Origin: Aplidium turbinatum
Lineage: Eukaryota; Chordata; Ascidiacea; Aplousobranchia; Polyclinidae
DNA: 64,000 nucleotides
Reading direction: 5' to 3'
Assembly: GCA_918807975.1 (NCBI GenBank)
Contig: OU964930.1
Span: forward strand, 14,378,372-14,442,371
Both the position numbers and the translations under genes were made by a program. Shown here one piece after another: positions 44,575-55,389 of the stretch; position 1 is the stretch's first letter; every line of letters begins with the position of its first letter. A model generated the notes under the pieces. It saw only the letters and a program-made list of their open reading frames with translations, did no database searches and was not told the DNA's origin.

Positions 44575-45180
44575 TGTAGAGTGCTCATTTCAATGAAATT
44601 AAGTTGTTTATCACAGCAATGAGACATGGAATCTTTTCCCAACCACAAATCATTTTTTTTTTTCGATTTAATCTCTGCAGATGGTTTATTCAATCTTGGG
44701 TTGAAACAATACCATTTTCTCGTATCAAGGTGTGCTGCTATATTTTGAAGTTTTTGCAAACTCTACCTTTTCAATTTATGGAGCCTATAATTCGTGGACA
44801 GAACAGTAGTATTATTCATTGCGTATTAGCAGTAGTTCTTACAGGTCTCACATTATTTTCACAAGTGCGACGCTTGTGTCAAAACTACGTTTTCAACTAG
44901 TGACAAAGTGCTGCTTTGCATTGTAATCTGACTTTCAATATGGCTACTCGTGAAGTTCATTTGCCTATTTTTACAGTGATGGAAGATCGACATGCACGCT
45001 GTAGGAACCAAATTTAATTAACAGACATAACAACGCAATCATCAAATAATATAACTTATATTGCTTCAGGGGTGTTTGAAAAATTCGTCTATTTTTTTCT
45101 TCACCTCAATGAGGTCATGTGATGTTTGAACAACCTCTTGTAAGCTACTTTTTCACATCACTTTCATGGTTTAAAACGGC
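44575..45180. other. 3' flank of the C1q gene
   Basis: No gene is seen. On the minus strand ATTAAA (45017-45012), about 165 nt after the C1q stop codon, is a possible variant polyadenylation signal. No canonical AATAAA was found close by. Confidence 0.4.
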
Positions 45181-48100
45181 TTACGAAATTTTAAAGCCAG
45201 AAAATTGCGTACAAGATTCACGTTCCTGTTTGCTTGTTTCAACAATCGAACCAGAAACCAACTGTAGTTTAATCTTCTCTCCTTTCCGGAGATCCAGTAA
45301 AGCAGAATAACTATGCCTATGCATGATAGACCGTGCTCTTGTGTTCTCCTTTTTATCAGTAGGATCAAGATCAAAAATATCTGTAGATGAAATTATTGGT
45401 GTAGAAAATGTGCGTTTAGGTGCATCGTTTACCACCAAAGCGACAGTCGTGTTCCAGCCATCTTTGTTTGTGCAAAAGACGATTTGAAAAGTGTAAAAAC
45501 CATCCAAAGGCACGGTGAAGGTTCCGGACTCAGGATCCATGTCCTGTTTTTTGTTGAATAACTCGTAGTCGAAAAACAAATCTACCGGAGGACTTGATGC
45601 TTGCTGCCTTTTGTCGAGAAAGTCTTCCCAAACTTCTTCATCTATATCTATAATCAAGTCATTGGGTACACGATGAGCACTGAATGCGACCGCTGTGAAT
45701 ACAGAAAAAAATATTTATCAAGTAGGCTACGGTATAAAGATGGGTGGCCTAGTATGTAAATAAACATTAATTAAGTCTGCAAAAAGGTCAGTAAGTAAAA
45801 AACATGTACTTTGCCAACAAGATTGAACATTTCATGATTCCTTTTTCAAATAGGCCTACTGTATATGACGCCTGCTTATTGCTCTTTTACCAACCCGGTG
45901 CAGTGGATAAGCCCCTCGCTTTTCAATCATGCAATCCTGGTTCGACTCCCGGCTTCAGCTGGTTGTTAAAAAACACCGCTCACCTCTACCCATAGTATAA
46001 AAATTTGGGTGGGCATAGTAGGCTATAACTAAAGGAAAGGCTACCGAGACAAGGAAAATGGCCACCCCACTCTCGTTAGTGCCCGTGGCTTAGTATAATG
46101 AGAACCTTATTTTATCCCTGATGCTTGGATCAAGTATGGGACTCACTTTTACCAACCAACCAGTATGACTGTTATAGCAAGCTTTCCCAGCTGGGAAAGC
46201 TGGCTATAACAAAAAGAAATGATTTTTGACGTAGGCCTACACTTTGCAACACTTAACATTTCATCGACGAAGCCTACCTTTTTGGTTTGGAATTTCCAAC
46301 TTCTCCTTTTTCAAGGTTTTCAATTGATATTTTAAATTCATCAGTTCAAGCTTTGCCTTTGTTTCTGCATCCATGTTGTTTTTTAAAGTCAACTCGAGCG
46401 TCATCATGTTTTTTTCAAGTTCAGAAATTCTAGTGGTAGACTCGGAAGAAAAGTTGCTATCTAGCTTTTGAACTTCAGAAAGCGTGCGCGTGCTTTCCAA
46501 AATTTTTGCATCCAAAGCTGCAAGAGATCGTTGAAGAGAATGACAACAGGAATTTGCATTGCTTGGGCTTTCATACACCCGCTCCTGATGTACCAGTTCT
46601 ACTTTATCGTCTTGACCATGGTCACCCGGCAGGGATACAGACCTTTCATCAGAATTTGATCTTTTTCGGTTGTTGTACTCATCACTTATGACAAATTTTG
46701 CTTCAAAAACCTTAAAAATAAAAATAAATTTGTAATGCATGATTTTTTAAATTGTGGACTGGCTTAGGCTACTTAAAAACAAGCATCCAAGTTTCACGTT
46801 GAAAAAGAGCAAACTGTTTCCAGTTGCATCGCCTGCTACAAATGCATCTGAAAATTAAAAATGTGGCTTTTTACAAATTCCATAAACAGATGACTGACAG
46901 TAACTTAATAGGATTGAATAACATTATCCAAAACAAATAGCTTACAATACAATGACAGACTAACAACATAATAAATTCAAACGTTTTCGGCAAGAACTCT
47001 TTGCTGAAATGAATTTGTTATGTTGTTATAATGTATTGTTCTTGTTTTTCAAGTAGTTTACCTCATCTCGTGTCTTCCGAGCACTGCTTTCATGTGGTTT
47101 TTCTAATAGCGCTTTCGGATTTTTTTCCGCTAAAGGGTTGTTATTTCTTCTCGGAGCAGAATGTTCTAAATTTCTTAAGCGATGTTGCAAAGTATAAGTT
47201 TCGTTTCTGAGTTCGTACAGGTGCACAAACGCAATTGCAAGAGCAGCAGTCAGCAACAACAGATATACCACCACGATACACAGACAGCAACCTGAAAGTA
47301 TATAAAGGAAGTAACTAAATATAGGTTGCCTTGATCCTTGTCTTTTTGGAGAAAAAAATAGTTCAGTCTATCCTGATTTCATAGTTCAGACTTTCCTGGA
47401 TAAAGCTCAACCTTGTTCAAAATTGACTTACCTGAATGAGAAGAATTGCCTTTTTGTTTGGATGTTATGCTATCGGTCGAAGTGTTGTGGAACAAGGAGT
47501 AGAACTTTTTTCTACATCAATATATAAATTATTAATAGACCTATAGTCAAAGTTCTATTTGCTACAGATAGACGCAGAACCGTTGAAAGAATACTTTGGG
47601 CCTGCTGGTGCCAATGATATCCTTGGCCACAAATCAACACATTTATAAAAAAAAAAACGGACTGTATCCAAAGAATACGCGTTGGTTATTTTTATGCTTT
47701 TGGGACTCTTGAAAAGGTCCCAGGGTCCAAAAGTATCCCCTGGACCCCCCTCTCGGCGCTACTGGGTGGACGACCCAGTAGCATATGGGTCTATCTAAGA
47801 TGATAATAGTGAATTTAGAATTTGTTGAAATTTTCAAATAAATAACCTGTCCTTTTTTCCATTCTTGAAGGAACCACGCCATAACGCGTAGACCTGCCAT
47901 CAGCACAATTGAGCTTAGTGTCTCGTTTTTAGTCGTTAGGCGTGATGTGAATAATTTAACATTAACCTGCTGTAGCCATAAGCCTAAGCTTCGTATATTG
48001 TCGTAAACTTTCATAACGTCTTACTTTGCTTCAATGCTCGGCGCAGCTTTACTATTGCTTCCTTGATTTTCAATTCCATAAGCAGCATTTGCAGTTGATT

Positions 48101-50467
48101 GTAAAGTTTCACTTCTTGGCCTTCCCTCCACTGAAAAGGAATATCATATTGCAATAGTGTTTAAAATATTCAATTAAAAAGATAATGGGCCTGTTCGTTC
48201 AATAAAAGTTGGGGCCTATAGGCTTACCATGGGGTGATGTATAGTCGGGATAGGGGGTCCATCGATTGTGTGAATACGCCAGGTCAGATTTTTCAAATAT
48301 TACACTTTCATTTTCTCTTTTTCTGAAACAAAAAAAAATCGTAAATCTTTCAACTCATTTATGATACATTTGCACCTACAAATTAACTAAATCAGATAAG
48401 CCACCATGCCGCTAAGTGTTGCTGTTATTAATAAAATCAAAGTAGATTACCAGGTAATGTTATAGGATCACGACGATGAGGGGATGGGAAAAGTAGATTC
48501 ACTAGATTGCATAGCTTATTCGTGTCTCATGCGCAACGGAGCTTTTAATGTTGTTGTTGTTGGCCAATACTACATGTGGACAAAATTATCCTATCGCCAA
48601 GACGAAGAGTCATTATGGCCAGATTGGTGTTTGAACGAATAAGAACTTTGCAAATGCACCATCATTATTGACCCAAGTCAAATAATGAATGTTGGGTGAA
48701 AAAATAGAATGTTATCGAGCATCTTTGACTCTCTGCACTAAGTAGGCTACTTTTAATTGTAGCAGGACTAGTTGTAATTCTGAGTAATGTCACAGTTCAT
48801 CATAGTTACAACAAGCTACAGTATTTCCACTGCCTATGATCAACGTGACGTCGCAACCCTACTGACGTGGCCCTTTGCTATCGGAAGGAAGTCAAACGTT
48901 CTTTCAGAAATAGAAACGTCGTCATTTCGCAAAGGTTAAACTGCATTTTTCTTTCAAGCTAGAATGTCTGTTAACCCTGACGTAGGCTACTCTAACTATA
49001 ATTTGGCCCAGAAGGGAAAACATAGCCAACTTAGGTCTTCCACATAGGAAGGCTACGTACCACATGTTGATTGATAGGCCATGAAATCCTTTTGATGTAA
49101 AGTAAAATATGGGAAAAAACTGGGGTCCAATAGTTTTTACTTAGAGGTGGGGAGAGGGTCTCTTGCCATGGACATAGCCAGGGTCTTCGTTAAATAAAAT
49201 AAAGTTGTATGAGGACACCAGAGCTCAAAGAAAACATTGTAGGTTACGATAAAACAGACAATGCAAAAGTTGACGTCGCAAAACGCAAATAGTGAGATTG
49301 GGGGGGGGGGGGTTTGGATCAAGAACATTTTGACAAACTTATCCTTGTATTGGTCAATTTTTGCGTATTTGTAGCCCAACAGACTAGGCCTGCTACTTTT
49401 GTTTCTTTGACACATTTCACATTCATCGAATTAAAAACAGGATTTCTGTAAAACTTGGACTTGCAAGGTCTGGTTTAAAATGGAAGTTATTGTAAGTTTT
49501 AAATTATGTTTTCATGACCGCAGAAGGTTTTCAATATTTATTTTTTTTGCCGTGTTTATTTTATTGTATGCTTTTTCATGAAATTTTGAAAGTCCGTCCG
49601 ACTGACTCATCTTTATCTACAGTAGCCTACACTATAAATTTATACAAGGTAGGCTACATTTTCACTTTTTATATCTTTACTTTAAATTATTTTAATTTTA
49701 ACTATATGAGTGAGCAATGTGTTCACATGGGAATGCCGGTATGACATTATTATCTCAGTTTTTGAAGGGAGAATAAAAAAATTGATTGATTGATTGATTG
49801 AATCTTTATCCTCGGACTAGGAAAGCTTCTTGCAGAGCTTAATCCTGGCAGTTTCGCATAGGCTGCTTGTAGAGGCTTTGAATCACTGACGCAGGCCCGG
49901 TCACCGAGATTGACAGAGTGAAGTTTCCGATTGTTGAAGTCTTGTTGCCGGGGAACTATTTGACCCCTTATCCCATGCCAACTGCTGAAAATAAGCGTAG
50001 CTTATACCCTTGGACATCCTTGCCATCGATTAAGCGTTAAGTTCAATAGATTTGATTAATCGAGCAAAATTTGTTTACAAAATTGGCGATAAATTGCAAA
50101 CATTTTCTTGTGGGACGGTACGTGACCAAAGGTCATCCACTGGATTCCCTACTTATTGCATGTGATGTTTTTAAGTTCATAAAAATTATCGAAAAAATCT
50201 GCATGGGCCATCTACCATCAAAATAAATTGTTTCTTTAAATTGCAATTTGTGTCTGTGATGAATTAAAAATGAAGCAAACCAGCTAGTCTGGTGAGCACA
50301 TTTCAGCGCATAGCGTAGGCCCAATAGGGGCTTACATGCCTCCGTGTTTTTTTTATTTCACTCAGTAGGCCTACTGTTTCTTACTTTGCATGATCACCAG
50401 TTCCACCATTCTCATCCAGTCCTTGAGCCAAAATATCTTCATCTGACTCATATGTCAGCTTATACAT
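45181..50467 (-). CDS. type II membrane protein with coiled coil and C1q domain, 512 aa
   Basis: Minus-strand exons: 50467-50385, 48322-48228, 48130-48025, 47511-47432, 47291-47062, 46710-46278 and 45692-45181. All introns are GT-AG and phases agree. The order is a hydrophilic N-terminus of about 121 residues without a signal peptide, one membrane span (about 123-146, CCLCIVVVYLLLLTAALAIA), a short charged stretch, a linker with a paired cysteine (NSCCHSL), a coiled coil (about 250-340) and a C-terminal gC1q domain (about 343-512). The domain opens with VAFSAHRVPND, has GTFTVPLDGFYTFQI in the middle and ends CTQFSGFKIS. The topology is that of TNF ligands, to which C1q heads are structurally related, so a trimeric cell-surface ligand or receptor is likely (inference). 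Most C1q proteins are secreted and collagen-linked, so no gene symbol is given. The first exon rests on phase and a good donor. The last intron carries a SINE and a palindrome. Confidence 0.85.
45885..46160 (+). mobile_element. tRNA-like SINE, family D, in last C1q intron
   Basis: A tRNA-like head has an A-box-like GTGCAGTGGATAAGCC and a consensus B box GGTTCGACTCCC at about 45938-45950. An unrelated body runs to about 46160. It lies antisense to the gene. The acceptor stem does not close, so a functional tRNA is unlikely. Confidence 0.5.
46171..46210. repeat. 40-bp near-perfect palindrome
   Basis: GTTATAGCAAGCTTTCCCAG followed by its complement with one mismatched pair. There is no loop, so it could extrude as a cruciform or fold as a hairpin in the C1q intron transcript. 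Confidence 0.8.
46948..47035. repeat. hairpin with Penelope-type GCCGAAAACGTTTG motif
   Basis: Complementary arms CAATACAAT and AACAACATAATAAATTCA pair with TGAATTTGTTATGTTGTT and ATGTATTG. The minus strand carries GCCGAAAACGTTTG, the word also found at the ends of the two Penelope-like insertions (about 27733 and 62830). Confidence 0.55.
49781..49961 (-). mobile_element. SINE family A, head-truncated, in first C1q intron
   Basis: The TTGA-repeat tail (ATTGATTGATTGATTG), CCTCGGACTAGGAAAGC and the body to GCCGGGGAACTATT are present. The tRNA-like head is absent. Confidence 0.85.
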
Positions 50468-51349
50468 CTTTTCAAAATTCAAGGTATGAAAAGCTTAGAT
50501 ACTTGATTGCTCTTTGAAGAAATCAATTTAGTGTCATATTTTTTGTTACCGTCCCTAGCCTATAGCCTATCTAGCACGTTCTGAAAAATATGGGCTAAAT
50601 CTAAATACTCTCACGTCATAGTCCTACTCCTACCTCTAGTTTAACGAAAGTAAAAAGAAGTGCCTATGTTTAGAGAATAGCCTAGGCTGCAATTGCTCAT
50701 TGGCTAATGAAACTTTGACCCAAGACCAGATGCAAAAGTGTCCGTAGTCTAACCCTTTTCTTGACTAAACCTACACTACGCGTATTTCCAATTTTTCATC
50801 ATTCGTTGAATCATCTGGATTTCTATCATGCGAAGACATTATTAGTCTTTGATCAGGGGTAGAATCTTGAACAATGTCTCAGTGCTGATTCAGGCTCGAT
50901 TTGTATTATTTTTAAGACTTATCTAAAATAGATTCGGTACTTTTTCCATTACATCATTTAGCCTTACAAGAAAATCAACAACTGTTGGCGGAATTTCCGA
51001 AGAACCACAGGCGAAATAATCAAATATGGGATCTAGGCTAATCGTCGTTATGGGTCTCATGTCATGTAGCTTATAGTAAATTCAAACAGCTATAGAGTCT
51101 AGTCAGTCTTCACGAATGCTTTTAAATGTTGGTTTAATAATTTTACACATTATGTTCAACTTTGCTTGCAGTGTTATTTTTTCTCGAAAGGTGTGAGTAA
51201 CAGCCATGCAGTTCGTGACCTGACGATTGCCAGTTTGCTTTACAAACATACACTGGAAAGCCTACGTCACACCAGTAACAATCGCTTTCCATCCGCTTTA
51301 GAATTTCCGGCTTACTTTGAAGACGCAGAATATTTAAGATCCCTGTAAT
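50468..51349. other. 5' flank of the C1q gene
   Basis: No gene recognised. It should contain the C1q gene's promoter and 5' UTR, but no TATA box or initiator stood out. Confidence 0.35.
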
Positions 51350-51612
51350 CAGGGCCGGATTTAGCTGATGGGAGGCCCGGGGCACTTGTAAATCGGGAGC
51401 CCCGTGCAAAAAAATTTTTTGCGCCCACGGCGCGAAAAACCACCTCTACGTCTACAGTAGCATTAATCCAGCACTGCACAGCATTGTGCAGAAACTTCAA
51501 AGGCTGAAAGAAAAAAAATAACACAAAATTACATTTTTTCACTTTGGAGAGGCCCTTTAAAAGTCGGGGGTCCGGGGCACCTGCACTCTCTGCCCCCCTA
51601 AATCCGGGCCTG
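51350..51612. mobile_element. 263-bp hAT-type miniature element
   Basis: Ends CAGGGCCGGATTTAG and the complement CTAAATCCGGGCCTG. The flanks CCTGTAAT and TCTGTAAC match at 6 of 8 bases, so the copy is older than the others. GGGGCACTTG-like blocks are inverted near both ends. Confidence 0.7.
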
Positions 51613-52235
51613 TCTGTAACATCTAAATAACTTTCTTCGTGCGTTGTGTGCGATTTCCCCAACAGATAGCCTACCTTCCATCGCGTAGGGTTGATTCGAT
51701 TTGAATTTAAAGTTCGCTTGTATCCGAAAACGCAGATTAATGTAGGTCCAGAATGTCAATTTTGTAGAAGTATCGAAATATCAAAACCAAGCTATAGCTT
51801 ATATCGTCATTTTCATGTGCCACGAATGTTCAACTTCACATATTGGTTGTAAAAGCTTTTGTATTTGGATTGGATGCTTTTTATAAATCTCATAGATAAG
51901 GAAAGCAAAACTTGCATTGCTCATTATTCTGCCAAAACCATGTTCGTGTTTGGTGATTTCTGACGATATTGCGATTTAGCCTACATTAAACGAACTTACT
52001 TCTTGCCTTCCAGTAAGTTAACGAGCTGAAATTTTCTACATACGTTAAAAATACATTTATTCATTAAACTATGTGATACCATCACTAATAAGAGCATGAT
52101 TGGGAATTAGGCTTACACTAGTAGGAAAATTTTGTTTGAACAAATCTGTAAACAAAAGACCATTGGGGTGAATTTTATAGACCTGACAAAGTACAAAATG
52201 TTTTTCGCAATTGAACAAAATTATGCAATACAATG
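51613..52235. other. gene-free region
   Basis: AT-rich sequence between two miniature transposons with no recognised feature. Confidence 0.35.
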
Positions 52236-52243
52236 GTTTATAG

Positions 52244-53424
52244 CAGTAGTTCTCAAACTGTGCGTCGCGACGCCCTGGTGCGTCGTTTCAATTTTCCAAG
52301 GGCGTCGCAGAAGAGTTTCGTTTCGTAGCTGAATTCAGTTCATCTTATAAAGATGAGGTTAATCCTTTGATTAGCAGTTTCAGTTGTCATCAAAGTTGTT
52401 AACTTCATTAAAACACGCCCACTGAAGTCAAGAGTTTTAAAAAACTTTGTGGAGAAATGAATGCAGCGCATCGGAGTTTGCTCTTTTAATTTTCATCCAA
52501 GTGGCTTTCGCTTAGAAAATTCTTTGAACGCTTCTACGAATTGGTGGATGAACTTCAGGCTTTTTTTGCAGCAAGAAAATAATCCACTTGCAGATTGTTT
52601 AGCTCAGAACAATTTCTTATTGAAATTGGCTTACTTTACTTGTGTGATATCTTCGCTAAACTGAACATTTCTATGCAAGGGCCGAATAAAAATGACATTT
52701 CAGATAAAATTGCAGCATTCGTTAAAAAGCTGCTATTGTGGAAGGAAGATATAGCAAACCTGTCTGGAAGCTCTCGATACTTCACTTTCTTGTCCAATTT
52801 GCTTGAAAAGAAAAGTATGACGCTGCTTTCAAATTTGTGAAGCATATTTGGGCAACATTTGTCCAAGCTCGAGTCGAAATTTGCAAAATACTTCCCGAAA
52901 AATTTATCAAACTACGAATGGACTCGTGATCCTTTTGTCCAACCTACTCCACTGTCTTTTACTGCACAAGAAAAAGAAGCCTATACATTGACCTTTCTTG
53001 TGACAATTCCCTGAAAAAGATGTTTAATTCAGGAAATCCGGCAAATTTCTGGATTTCAATAAATGGCGATTATCCAGCTTTGGTGAAGAAAGCACTACGA
53101 ATTATTATCCCATATGTCACGTCATATTTATGTGAAGCAAGATTTTCTGCCTTGGCGGTGATAAAAAGCAAATTTCGATCTCCAATAAACACTGAAAGAA
53201 AAATGCGGGTGGCAATTTCAAAAATTCTCCGAAGATTTAATGAACTTTGTAAAAACAAACAAGCCAACACGTCACATTAAATAATATGCATTGCTTTTTG
53301 TTGTTGTATCAACAAACAAAACTTTAATAATAAGTTTCCTCATTAACTTTTATTTGCTGGTGCGTCGCAAGTCCAGAAAACTTTTCCAGAGGCGTCGCAA
53401 CAAAAAAAAGTTTGAGAACTACTG
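52244..53424 (+). mobile_element. internally deleted hAT with transposase 3' half
   Basis: GTTTATAG flanks both ends (52236-52243 and 53425-53432). The ends are CAGTAGTTCTCAAACTG and the complement AGTTTGAGAACTACTG, next to GCGTCGC blocks. The interior keeps a broken C-terminal transposase (YLCDIFAKLNISMQG at about 52640, YVTSYLCEARFSALAVIKSK at about 53110 and NKQANTSH at the end). It is homologous to the transposase at 42509-44409 but clearly a different family. Confidence 0.87.
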
Positions 53425-53629
53425 GTTTATAGGCTATTATTTAAATGTCATAAAAACACTAAAAATGATAAAAGCCTCAAAAGAAACGAATCGAGTAGGC
53501 CTAATTAACAAACCAACTAGGCCTATAACAAAGCCAAAAGCCCAGGAATCAATATTGGTTGTGTTAAAAGGTTAAATTTAACTTAACTTCGAAAGATGTC
53601 AAAAGATACCTCACCTAACAGGCTAACAC

Positions 53630-53885
53630 CAGTGACGTTCGGTGGCTTAAACCGTTGGGAAAGCAACTTGGAAATATGCTGCAGCAAGGTAGTAGGCACG
53701 AAGGGCGTAACCGTCGGGCGAAGCCCGAAGGCGTGTTGCCGAAGGCAACACTTCCAGCGGGGGGTCTGGGGAGCCTCCCCCAGAAATTTTTGAAAAACAC
53801 TTCCAATTTGGTGCGCTCTGAGAGCATTTCCAAAACAAATCAAAAATAAAAATCTGTCAAATTGTGCTTCGCCTATGTCGTGATC
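53630..53885. mobile_element. fragment related to the nested hAT family
   Basis: Shares CGGGCGAAGCCCGAAGG, GGGGAGCCTCCCCCAGAAAT and TTTGGTGCGCTCTGAGAGC with 38928-39050. It begins near CAGTGACGTTCGGTGGC. The right end was not located. Confidence 0.5.
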
Positions 53886-54882
53886 ATACATCCATTTAAT
53901 GTTTAGAAGTCATGAACAATCTTAATTTTAACGTTGCAGGACCAAAATCCTGTGTTAGACATGGAATAATAGTTGTCTAAATGTTTAATTCGTCATGAAT
54001 GTTCATTCTCAGATATTCAGTTAAGCCTACACTACAAAAACTAACACTTAGGCCTAAACATTACAACCGCAAGCAATTTGTACAAAAAGCTGGATAAGTT
54101 TGCCTCCTGCGTATAGAAGCTTAACAAACTAAATATTGCATCCGCACCTGAACGTTCATTGGCGAAGTAACGTTATATCAACGCTGTAAAAAGGGCAAAG
54201 GCATGGCTATGAAAGCTAGTACAGTACCGTAGGCTAAAGTACATGGCGAGGAGACATCAAAAAACAGCAACAAGCTTTTTGGCATTATGATGCTGTGCGT
54301 GTACCGTGACGAGAGACCATTCTGACGAGTTAGTCTAGTCGCTCTAGCGAATGTACGCATTGACGTCACTGGGAAAGCACAACTAACCTACCATAACCAT
54401 AACACATCTGATTGGCTAAGCAGCTGGTGACGTTTTGCAAAACGAGTGAGGATTGGATGAAACGAAGGCGTTTTTTGACATTTTTGAATCTTGGAAAGCA
54501 AGTTTGATAGTTGCTTACCTGGAGCCTCAGTGATTGTTTCTGACAGAAGCGTTTGCGTCAATTGGCATTTATAGGCAAGACATGCGGTTTGGTGAGAACT
54601 TAGACTACTCACAAGCGTTACGAGTAATTCTAGTCACGAATACAGTAATTTTCAAGTTAAAATAGACGTGATAAAAATAATAAGAAGTTAAACCTAGAAT
54701 TCAGTCATTATATTTTGCATAGTTTTTGCTAAGGTAAGTACTGCTTTCCTTGCTTTCCCTCACCGATCGTCACTGCCTAACACACATAAAACCACATATC
54801 GCATCAGAACTCTAGAAACTTCAAAAAAGGAAAAAAAAACTTTAAAGATAAACCGAGTAAGATAGTGCTTGTCTGTGTGTGT
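53886..54882. other. gene-free region with promoter-like motifs
   Basis: TGACGTCA (CRE type) at 54361-54368 and inverted CCAAT boxes (GATTGG at about 54410 and 54450) cluster within 100 bp. No open frame with a recognisable product adjoins them, so any promoter activity is speculative. Confidence 0.3.
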
Positions 54883-55148
54883 GTCGTCGTCGTGTGAGCC
54901 TCTGGGACCGAGGATCTATCCTTTTACCATCCCAGATTCACGATGTTCCTGGACTACACTGGAAGGCTACTAGAGAGCAGCCAGTCTTTGGTTTCATCAT
55001 CCATGACGCGCCGATCTTCCACTCCGTTAGGTGGCTTGAAGATGGTAGGCCTACAGTCATTGATGATGTGGTCTGCGTTCTGTTCCTCGGCACTACATTC
55101 ACAGGAGGAGGAAGAGGCCATTCCCCATTGGTGCATGTGTGTGTAATC
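54883..55148 (-). mobile_element. 5'-truncated LINE 3' fragment
   Basis: Closely matches the 3' end of the LINE at 55390-58420 (the CxC...HII...C segment, CECSAEEQNADHIINDC, and the 3' untranslated end with a GAC-repeat tail). It lies in the same orientation and is a separate, shorter insertion or a partial duplication. Confidence 0.75.
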
Positions 55149-55389
55149 AAAAAAGATGAATCATGTTTTTTTAAAACTGATTGAAGGTAAAGTTTGATCA
55201 TTGGACGAAAACAGATGCAGATTTGGAAAATTCTCCGTAGTGCTCAGCTCGTTAGTTCAAAGAATAAAAACTGCAACGAGCAAAAGAGTTCACGCGAATT
55301 CAAGAATTCACATTTTTCATTCCAGTTTGGGAAAAGGTGAAGTGAAAACGGACTCATCTTGAATTCTCGTTGGACATTGTCATCAACGT

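Noticed and set aside
47643-48014. Minus-strand 123-residue frame inside the C1q gene
   Set aside because: It overlaps an intron between two well-phased exons and shows no domain.
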